Positions 12,300 through 22,300 of a stretch of DNA of 42,059 nucleotides are shown in pieces; position 1 is the stretch's first letter; every line of letters begins with the position of its first letter. The stretch spans positions 101,363-143,421 of the forward strand of contig NW_020170553.1 in assembly GCF_000524195.1 (NCBI RefSeq), read 5' to 3'. Source of the stretch: Echinococcus granulosus. Lineage: Eukaryota > Platyhelminthes > Cestoda > Cyclophyllidea > Taeniidae. The notes under the pieces are model-generated. The model saw nothing but the letters and a program-made list of their open reading frames with translations, did no database searches and was not told the DNA's origin. The translations under genes were made by a program, and so were the position numbers.

Positions 12300-13840
12300 A
12301 GGGCCTAGTCAAACGCATGCGATTGTTTATGTGCACGCATGATGAAGCGCGAAGAGAGCCCTATCTGACTATCACCCGTAGAGTCTCTCACGGTGGACTT
12401 CATTGTCTTGTTTTATGTCTTCTCGCCTTCTCAACATCCGCCCCCCAACGGATGACTCTCCAACCTGTCTCATGCTTCGGCAAGCGTGATTATCTCCGTT
12501 TTAGAGGCGTGCCTACAGAATCTCTCTTAAAACGGATTCTTCCACAACATTGGCAGAGAGAATGTGGCGTGTGCCAAACACAGTTCCAAAACAACATATC
12601 ACCCACCAACCTTCTCACCTACTCTATTTACTTCATGGATTCCACGTTCACATAGCTCCTATCAACAACAATGCAAAACGATGCCTCACTTCTGACAATT
12701 TGAAGTTATCCCAGTTCATTTTGCAATTACAAATTCCAGTCGTGTTTAGAGGGAGTTGCCGTGAGATATAGGGGGCGAAATTGAACGAAACTGACAGGCC
12801 AAGGATTTCCACTCCCCCATGCATCCACTCGCTCGTCACACCAATCATTCCAAATCGCTCATCAAGAAAACCCACCATAGGGACAACGCTGTTTACTGGC
12901 TGATGGAACGGCATTTCATAATTCATACCTTCTCTGCTTTTGTACTTTTTTGCCTTTGCACATTTTTGCTCAAGGATTCGCACAGCAAAACCAGCATCTC
13001 CAGTTGTTTCCACACGATCCGTACATACTGCCTATACACATTACACTTTTATCTCACTCACCACTCCGTCCCCATCGCGTGCGTTTGTGTGCACGGATGG
13101 ACTAGTAGAGAGATGGATGGATGGACACGGGATGGATGGATGTGGGATTGTGTACAGCTCTACTGCCGTGGTGGATTGCAGACTCAATCAATCACTGTTG
13201 GTTTAGCGTTGCTAAGACCAAACAATCGCCACCAACTTCAATTTGTCCCACACGATTTGACTTAAACTCGTGCAAGTAAAGCTCCTCCTCCTTCTTCACC
13301 CTCTTCCCTTTCCCTTTTTTCCTCTTTTTAAAAACAATCAGAACCAGTCAAGCTCACGTGGAACTGTGCCCTTCACTCACGACACCGCAACACCCCGCAC
13401 CGCCGCAAGGCTTCAGTAAAAGGATTTACACCATGGGATACAATGTACTATAATTCTTGCCTTAAACTCATCCTCATCCTCACTCCTGTCTTCCATAGCA
13501 TCCTTCGTGATCTCCTAATGATCATAAGTGTGCCCTAGTGATGAGTGCCATCATTATTTGACATCTCTCCGGACAGTCTCCTGAACCCACAGTCGGTAGA
13601 AGGGATGGTTGGGAAATGTAAAAGATACGATAGGAACGGAGGGGATTGACACCTGAATTTCTGTTTTTGGATTCCATAGCAAAAAGACCCTTTCTAAAAG
13701 GGTAATTTGCGACTAACTTCTCTCCTCGAGAAGAGCTTGCATACAGTGATACTTATCAAATCAAGGAATGAAATGCTTCAAATTCCTATCTATAAAATTT
13801 TTTGTTATTTTTTTATTTATAAACTCTGCACAGAATAACT
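12300..13840 (+). repeat. Interspersed repeat family, copy A (about 1.5 kb, edges approximate)
   Basis: By eye, this stretch aligns in collinear blocks with the reverse complement of 20720-21970 (copy C), and its part 13105-13560 aligns closely with the reverse complement of 14585-15165 (copy B). Shared blocks include the GTGGGATTGTGTACAGCTC region at about 13141, the CTTGCATG-type and polypyrimidine run at about 13270-13330, a block near 12410-12440, and one at about 13640-13720. An ATGG tract lies inside at 13111-13142. No transposase, reverse transcriptase, long terminal repeat or terminal inverted repeat was recognised. A 112-codon frame at 12317-12655 is not preserved in copy C. It is probably an old non-autonomous element; its class is unknown. 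Confidence 0.7.
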
Positions 13841-14584
13841 TGCTTACTTGTACTTGCCACTTTCGTAACCTTTTCTACTTTTGAGCCTTTAATAGCTGGA
13901 TACGTCAATAAATTTCCCTCCTTATCAATTTTGCTTGAAGTTTTGTTGGTTATTACCCAAAATTCACCGTAAAGTTAGTTTTGCACTAAAATTTAAGGAG
14001 GTAATTCGTTTTACTAACGAGCAATAAGTAGCATGCAACACCAGCCCAAAAAATTGAAAGGAGATTGAGATGTCGGTTGCCTTCGAGATGTTTAAGTGGG
14101 TCATGGGTGGAGCTTCGGCGCGTTTTAGTGTTTTGTGTCTTCTATTTTAATTGAATAAATTCACTGTACTTTAAAAGTGTTTCTGTGCCTTCTAGGAAAA
14201 AAGGCCTCTGAAACCACAACCTCTGAATATGAGTGGCTTATAAGTCAAACCAAGACTCTCAAATTTTACTTTATTCAGTTAAAAAAGATATTGCTGAGGT
14301 GCTACCGAATTCAGCATTGCGTGGGAAGTCTGTACTAGCACAATTGGCAGTTTTAGGCAGACATACCTTGGAGGGAGACAGACACTGTAAATTAAGGAAT
14401 GCAGTAAACAGCCGAAGTGGGAAAATTAAAAATTAATTATGTCAAATGAGGTGCAAAAGCCCCGGAAATTAACTCGCATAGAAGGAAATAATCTCGATGA
14501 GGTCCGTTTTTGAACATGCGCATCCGTTCATCCATGGAACCATGTGTCTCGTGTCCACCCATCCAACCGCCTGTTCCACTAAAT
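13841..14584. other. Spacer between repeat copies A and B
   Basis: AT-rich sequence with no gene, RNA or repeat that I can support. Together with its flanks it forms the loop of a large inverted repeat (A and B). Confidence 0.5.
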
Positions 14585-15165
14585 AAGAGCGCTTGGTGAC
14601 ACTCATCACAGGAGCACACTTGTGATCATTTGTGGATTGTGAAGGTTGCTATGGTAGATTAGAGCGAGAATGATGATGGGTTTAAGGCAAGAATTATACT
14701 ACATTTCATCTCACGTTGTAAATCTTGCTACTGGAACCTTGCAGTGATGTGAGGTGCTGCGGTGTCAAGAGAGAAGGGCAATGTTCGACGAACGCTTGAC
14801 TAGTCCTGATTTTTTCTAAAGAGGGAAAAGAAGGGGAGGGGGAGAGGGTGAAGAAGGAGGAGGAGCTTTACTTGCACGAGTTTAAGTCAAATCGTGTGGG
14901 ATGGATTGAAGTCGGTGGTGATTGTTTGGCCTTAGCGACGCTAAACCAACAGTGATTGATTGAGTCTGCAATCCACCACGGCAGTAGAGCTGTACACAAT
15001 CCCACATCCATCCATCCATCCATCCATCCTGTATCCATTTATCCATCCTGTATCCATCCATCCATCCTGTATCCATCCATCCATCCTGTATCCATCCATC
15101 CTGCATCCATCCATCCATCCTGTATCCATCCATTCATCCATCCATCCATCCCATAGTCATCCACC
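14585..15165 (-). repeat. Interspersed repeat family, copy B (partial, inverted relative to copy A)
   Basis: The reverse complement matches copy A closely from the ATGG tract through the block ending near GATGAGTG (14594-14600 here, about 13540-13550 in A). B is the closest relative of A. The CATC tract at 15003-15150 is much expanded here, mixed with CATCCTGTATC variants. Beyond about 14580 and 15170 the similarity fades, so this copy is truncated. Confidence 0.75.
15003..15150. repeat. (CATC)n with interspersed CATCCTGTATC units
   Basis: A compound satellite: runs of CATC are broken regularly by CTGTATC or CTGCATC. It reads as Met-Asp-Gly-Trp/Ile-Gln-Asp-Gly-Trp repeats on the minus strand and Ile-His-Pro-Ser repeats on the plus strand. 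These frames are products of the repeat, not genes. Confidence 0.9.
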
Positions 15166-16170
15166 CGTCCCTTATGCTTCTATCGACCATCCATAGGCAT
15201 AGTTTCTTCAGGGAAAATTTTGGGGATAAATTTTTTGATCCACTTAAATAACAATGGGTTCCAATTGTATGCATCGACTGTTAGTAATTAAACTGCCTCC
15301 ATGTCCGAAATCTTAATTCCATATAGAACATGTTGAACATCTTTGGCCTCTTCAAGGTCAAAAGTTAACCACCGCTGTTGGCGTTAAAACAAGAACTTAG
15401 GGTGCATGATGATATTTATCATTCCATGGGGTAGTTTTAAAATAGTAGATGAGGACACAGAAATTACGTTCAAACCTTGGACCGCTTTACAACGAAGCCA
15501 TCTACAAGGAGCCACTGCCAACGGCTGCAGATTCCAGACCGAGAAAATGCATTTTAGCTATCAGATGACATAAATTTATTGTTAAATAAACCGACTCAAA
15601 TGTACTGTTTGAGAATCATGTGAAATAAGAAAGAAACGATGAAATGAATGCCAATTTTAAATGTCACTATTTTCCATGCCATTTTATGTCAACATTGTGT
15701 GTGTTTGTGCTTATCACCCATTGCAGGCGGCAGTAATGTCATTAGACTTGCACAACAACCCCGAGAAGTGCACACTTTCACACAATTTGGGTGTGAATTC
15801 GCCTCGAAAGTTATAAACCATCTCTTGTCAAGTAAATGGTCGTGTTTGCATGTATACTACAAGGACATCATCTAGTAAACACATGATTGCATTTGCCTAA
15901 GGTCGCCCTTTTGATTGAATTCTCACTAGGATGGGCAAAAACACCTCAAATGACAACTGTTTTGAGTAGGCAACTGCAGTTAAAACGAACTTTGTGGAAT
16001 AAAAGTCCACTAGAAAGTAGGACCGGGGATTTTTTTCCCAAACCATCGCTTGAGTCGACAGAGCAACATCTACGCATTAGTAGGCTACCTTAAAAAGGCA
16101 ACTTTTTAACTGCGCTTGCCAAACGGAAAGATGTGCGCTCGTGCGTGTGCATGCAAAGGTTAAGTCACTG
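15166..16170. other. Region upstream of the prominin gene, no gene supported
   Basis: AT-rich sequence with short ORFs only (for example 15648-15875 and 15887-16093) that have no recognisable motifs. The last part becomes GC-richer and leads into the CCAAT pair at 16183-16205. Confidence 0.5.
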
Positions 16171-16182
16171 ACCGCTAATCTT

Positions 16183-16205
16183 ATTGGCTAATAAAATCAG
16201 CCAAT
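16183..16205. promoter_or_regulatory. Inverted pair of CCAAT boxes, likely prominin promoter element
   Basis: ATTGGCT at 16183-16189 and AGCCAAT at 16199-16205 form a perfect 7-bp inverted repeat with a 9-bp spacer, about 180 bp upstream of the assigned prominin start codon. CCAAT motifs are known NF-Y sites in animal promoters. An A/T-rich CATAAAG word follows about 50 bp downstream and could help place transcription start. The use as a promoter is inferred from position. Confidence 0.45.
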
Positions 16206-16380
16206 CAGATGTCATCACCGCTTAAGCGCGTCATTTTTGTGGGTTATTTGTGGCATAAAGACACGATACATCACACTTGCTGTTCACAGGCAGGTATGCA
16301 CATACTTCACCAGCATGTATGACTTTGAACGTGCCTTTTTCCCCATTCTTGTGTTGGCATGAGGCAGCAAAGTTGCAAGC

Positions 16381-19300
16381 ATGTTTGAGAGTGGATATCT
16401 GGTGCCTTATATCGCTGAGAAATTAACAACCATCACCGCTACCGCCACTAGATCACAGAGCCGGTCTCTCATTGGAAGTGTCTTCTACCAGTACCTCAAT
16501 CATCCACCCAGTGCCTCCACCTGGACTCAGATTGAAGTACCCCGATTTAGTACACTGGTGATTGGTCTGTGCATTTTATCTCTGTCCATTGCTGTCATTG
16601 TTCTGGGTCCGTCAATACAGACATTTCTCTCGTTCTCCCCTCCAAGGCTACGCAAAAAATCATCTACACCCAGACGGTTTTGCATAACAATTGTCCTTTT
16701 GACGTTTCTATCATGCTGGCTTCTGCTTGGTGTGGCTCTAATTTTTACGGTTGTTGTCTTCTCAGAAAACAGCCTGGCGGATTCCCAGCGTTCCGGTTTT
16801 GTTAGCCGCATTGACAAGATTTCTAACCGAACATTTGTACTCTTACGAGCACTGACGAAGGAAACTAAGTCGGTAGCCGATGTCACTGTTCGTGGTCTTA
16901 TAAGTGATTTTTATAATGATCTCACTCTAGAAGTACCTACAATCACTGCACATTTTTTAAATCAAACCAATCTGAACACTCCATTGACAATACTTGACGA
17001 TTTATCGCAAACCGTGGAAGATTTGCTCAAAGCGCATACCTGTCTACGGGAGAGTGGTCCTCAAGTGACATTGGAATTGGAGAAGCTGGATTCAAACATT
17101 CGAGTGAATGGAGAAATGTTGTTTCAAGAGATCCAGAGGACAAGCCGAGAGTGTGCTGCCTTCACCGACCACCTTCCTTCGCTCAAACCGTTTGGAGAGG
17201 CAATCTCACAACTGATGACTGGACTCTACGATGAGGAGAACCATGTGGACACATTTTTCCACCTTTTCCATTTGGAAAGTAGTCTTGGCCTTTTTAATAT
17301 GCTAAATGTCCTTCCATTCAACGTCTCCACAGTCATTGCCCAACTTAAGACTGCAGTCAGTGTGCGGAAAGAGCTTGAAGCGTCCATTCGCGGTAGGATA
17401 GAAGATCGGTTCTCCCACATGTCCAATGAAGTCCTCAAAGCAGTAGATGGTCTATCGTTCTACATCGATGAAGCGTTGGTGAAGATTGATGAAATGGAAC
17501 ATTCATATCATCAGACAATGGGACACGTAAATGGAGGTTTAAAGGTGCTAAAAGGCGTCTGGATTATTGTCTACTTCATTGGAGTGATGGTGATAACAGC
17601 TCCACTGGTTCTGCTCTTTTGTTCCTGTCTCTGTCCACGTCATAGCATGAAGGTGGCCGTGAAAAAGGTCTCTCCACTGCTGACAACCAACGAGTTGATT
17701 TCAGCTTCCTCGTCTGGATGTGGTTCTTCTGAAGATGAGGACTCTACTCTGACTCCAATTTTAGCACAGGAAAGACGGTTAGACTCCTCAACAGTATTCC
17801 TCCCCAATAGTGACTATCTCGACAGTCATGAATTACTTATTCGGCAAGTGCAAGACAGCTCCATTTCCTGTGACTCCGACAGTGGATGTCCCCGAAGCGA
17901 TAGCCGGGTGAGTTCCATCGCTGCCTTTTGAATTGCCTTGAATGGTGCAATGGAAATTGTGGGGTGATTTGCATACCATACACACCCCCCGGTCTTGTCA
18001 ATGGCTTTCATAAATTTGCACTGAACTGGGTTGGCGACATTTAAAAGGTTTAAAATTCAACCAGAGAAAATTGGCCGTCACGTGATGAGCCCAGACAGGT
18101 CATAGCGGCTACTTAGTCATGTTATTCACCAAGTTGCGTCTATATTCCGAAGCAATACGATTTGATACAACCGGCTGTCAGAAGCTGACAACACGAGCTT
18201 GTCATTTAGAAGTGTACGATGTCATTAACCTAGGGCATATCTTGCTAGGAAATCCGCCTCGACTAATTGTGTTAAACTAAACTTTGAGTGAATTAGTTGG
18301 GAGGTGAGGCGTTCCCACCTACCGTACCTTCATTTGTACCCAAAATCTGTTCTATTGCCTAGCTAAAATACGGAAATTCATATTGTTTTACATTCACAGG
18401 CACTGTGAAGGTTGCATGAAAATCTCCTTTTTGTCCTTTAGGATTTGGGTGTGTGGTCCCGAACTAGTACGTTTGACACACTGGATGAGGCCACATCGAG
18501 GCAGTGCTGGGGCGCTCATTGTCAAGGTGGCGATGTTAAGCCCCGTCACTGCAAAGGCTGTGCTCACCTAATCTCCTGCTGTGGATTGCTTCTTCTCTCC
18601 CTTATCTGCCTTCCTCTCCTCTTCGGTTTGGGATATTTTCATGTCCATGTGAGTTCCACCGTTTCCAGTTTATCATTCAGATGCGAACGCGGTGGAGTCG
18701 GTGTCTCTACCCACGCTCCTAAAGGAGTAGGGGAACGTGTTTTTTACCTTTCTGTAACATAATAAGTGCCGCCTATTCTATAGCCCGTTTAGTTCACTTT
18801 AGACAATAGAAAAAAGATTTCTGTCAGTGACACAAAGGTCTTCTCAGTTAATGAGGAGGCTCTTGTCACCCGTGTCTAGGTGCTCTTTAATGACAGCTGA
18901 GCACCTGACATCCAGGTCCTTTTTTAGCTGGGAATAACTATCTCTCTCATGTTTACTTTAGATGAGACGAAGTATAATTTAGGTTTGATTTTCTACTTTT
19001 ATTTTCTGGGACTGCCTGAGAATTCGTTTGTTTGGGGAATTAGGGGGTGTGAGGGGGTAGGGGTTCATACGAGTTCCTTAGGAGTGATAAATGAAGTGAA
19101 ACCGCATTTTTTAAATCCCAACTTTCTCGAAAAAAGGTGAATGAAATGAGCAAATTTTTATTGAGTAATAATCGGATTTCTGTTCTCTTTACAAAAAACC
19201 GGATAACCGTAGCTCTGTTTGTTGACAAGGCCCATTTCCTCCCATCGTGGCAACAGACAATGCCCTTTGATTAGGTGAATCGAATGCCAAAGGGGGGAGT

Positions 19301-22300
19301 TGTTTACTTGAGAATGAACAGCAAGAAAAACTTCTTTTATAACCTTTTCGTTACCAGGAGCTACAGGTAAAATTAACCACCCCCCACAAGCCATAACGTA
19401 CATGGTCCATTTTAAAGCTGCGTTGCTCAAAACCACAGAATAAAGCAACATTTCGTTGTTTTAAGATCGGAGAACTTCTACATTAATTTTATTGCCCTAA
19501 GCTAAGCTAATTTGCTGACAGCGCTAAAGTATGATGCAATTAACCACCATAAAATGATAAAGGACACACGTCACATATATGTGACGAGGCTTCATCCCCT
19601 TGTAAATTGAAGAAAATTTATATGAAACCCTAATGCGATAAGTAAGTGAATAATGACTTTATTTTGATTAATTTTATCTCTTCACAGTGCTAAATTTCGT
19701 CTTTGTAAACTTTGGAGCATCTAGATCGTTGCCCTATGCTACGTCTGGTGAGTGACCTTGAGGGAATTGTAAAAATAGCGCAGAAGTCATGCATAGGAGT
19801 GACAACGTGGTTGGCAAACGTCACCATTAGTAAGCTGAATGCTTCTCTGGCAAAAAAGTTGCCGATTATGTGCATTACTACCAAGGTAGCGTGCGGATGG
19901 CGCTCCAATTTCCCGACACGCCTTTTGTTACCGTCTGTGCCAAGTGGTCGCACCAACGCCAGCGAGGCAAATGGATTGGTTGAGGTCAAAACAATGAAAT
20001 AGGTGTAAGCTGCTGTTGATCGAAGGATGACTGCATCATTTTTTTGTGCTTTTGAGTAACAGTTGAGTTTGTGTGGCGATTTTCCTCCAAAGCCAATGGT
20101 AACCATCATGAAAACCAAGTAAATGCGCCGCTAATCCATGGCGGATGTCGATGTAGGTGTAACGATGACAGCTGATAAATTAACTGTCTAGACTGAAAAG
20201 TTTGTCACGTTAGTTTGGGATCGTAAACGATGACAACAAACTTATTAAGGTTTAAAATCACCACCGAATTCGTTGCTGCAGCTTCAGAGGAGAACTCGAG
20301 CACTCCAGCTCTTGAAATGTATGTTCCGCCCAGAAAATTTCTCAGCTAAATCGGGTGTTTTAAACAGCCACTTTGGAACGTGTTTTATTGTTCTTCCGCA
20401 TGAGGAGGTGAGGAACATGCCAGTCGTGACACCCACAGGGTATGCGGGGAGGTGGACGTGTTCAAACTGGATGAAGGCATTGCTCACTTCGGTAGTCGCG
20501 ATTCGCATCACACTCCAGCCTTTGTGATGTGAGGGTGACAAAGCCCTCCATTGTCAAGGCTGGATTTAGTCATGCTCCGTTACTTTAAAAAAAGGAACCT
20601 CTCAAATTGGGCGTGAGCTGGAAGCAGTTTAAAGACTTAGGACCTCACTGTCGGAAATGACGCAGGTAAGATGGTAGGATTGCGATGTGGTGAGTTAGAA
20701 GTTAAATTCTGAAGTGGTCAAATTCGTTCTTTTTTTTCGTGTAAAATAATAAAAAATTCCTGCAAAAACTGCTTGAATCACTTCATTTGCTGGAATGATC
20801 AGTATCATGGTACGTAGGCATTTAATTAGACAAGTGAACTGCAAATTCCACTTTCTGAAAGTGGGTTTTGTCCCGAAAAGCCGGAGGCAGAAGTCTAGTT
20901 GTCGGTCACCCCTTCTTCTGTCGGCTCGTTTTCGTTTTCCGACTGTCTGTTATACCGATCGTGGGATCAGGGGTACTGTCTGAGATGAATGTCAAGATGC
21001 GATGGTAATCAGCGCTAGAGCATACTTGTAAATGTTGGGGTACCACGAGGGTTGCTATGGCAGACAGGAGAGAGAATGGGGATGCGTTTGAGGAAAGAAT
21101 TACACTACACTTTATCCCGTGATGTAAATCTGGTTAATGGGACCTTGCATCAGTCTGGGGTGTTATAGTGTCATTAGAGAGGGGCACTGTTAAACGAACG
21201 CTTGACTAGTTTTGATTGTTTCTAAAGAGAGAAAAGAAGGGGAGAGGAGGAGGGTGAAGAAGGAGAGGCTTTACTTGCATGCGTTTGAGTTAACTTGTAT
21301 GGGATGGATTGAAGTCGGTGGTAATTGCTTGGCCCTCGCGACTCTAAATTGTCAGTGACCGATTCTGGCTGCGGTCCACCACGGGAACAGAATTATGTAC
21401 CATCGCCCATCTATTCATGCCTCCATTCCGTATTTACCTATCCATTCATTCATCCATGCCATATCCACCAGCACAGGCACTTAATTGTACACAAGCAGGA
21501 TGAGGTGGTGAGTGCGAAAAAAGGCATATTTCACGAGGAATCGTTCCATCAGTCAGGAAACAGCTGCCTCGAAACGGTGCGGTTTCTGGGTGTACGACCT
21601 CGACTGTTAAGTGTAATGAGTGAATGCACAGTTTGGAGGATTGGGGAAACCCTTGGCCTGTCAGTTTTGTCCACTTGGTAACCCAACAAACACGACTGGA
21701 ATTGGTAGTTGTGAACTTGGAATCCGTGAAGTGAATGGAGTATTTGAGAAGGTTGGAGGATGATGTTTTGCTATGGGATTGTGCACGGCATATCTCTGGA
21801 ACGGAGTTGACTCTGGTAGATTAAGCATAGGACAGCTTGGTGTGATAGAAAAAAAAAGAAGATATGAAACAGGACAGTGATGGGCGCCATGCCGATGTTA
21901 GTCAGATGGAGGTCTCCCCGTGCTTCAACGTGTAAGTACGTAAAAGTTGCATGTATTTTACCTTCCTCCTTGACAGTCAAAAAATACGCGATGATTTATT
22001 TTAAAGCTACTTTTAGACAAAGTAGTACAAAATCGACTTCCGATTTTGACAGGGCGGCATGGCAAAAATTGTCAACACACAAAAAGCTCTGCCTCTTACT
22101 ACATCATAAAGCGTATTTACCTCGGAAATAAAACGTTGACTTTGCACCAGAGTTTTAAAATTAGATGTGCATTTTAAATAAGTTGTGGCACTGGTGAAAT
22201 CTCCTCGATTCGCCCATCTCTCTCTCCCGTTTCGAGCTCGTTGACTGGGAGGATCGCCTTGCGCTTCCCCCTCGGTGGGCTTCTGCACTGACATCACTGG

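Noticed and set aside
12317..12655. 112-codon ORF in repeat copy A as a transposon protein
   Set aside because: The frame is not kept in copy C and shows no recognisable motif.
14882..15196. Overlapping ORFs on both strands through the CATC tract
   Set aside because: They exist because the tetranucleotide-type tract lacks stops; no coding signal.
19712..20002. Plus-strand ORF with a VPSG word, compared with enolase
   Set aside because: Only a four-residue match; the spacing and neighbours of the enolase motif do not follow.
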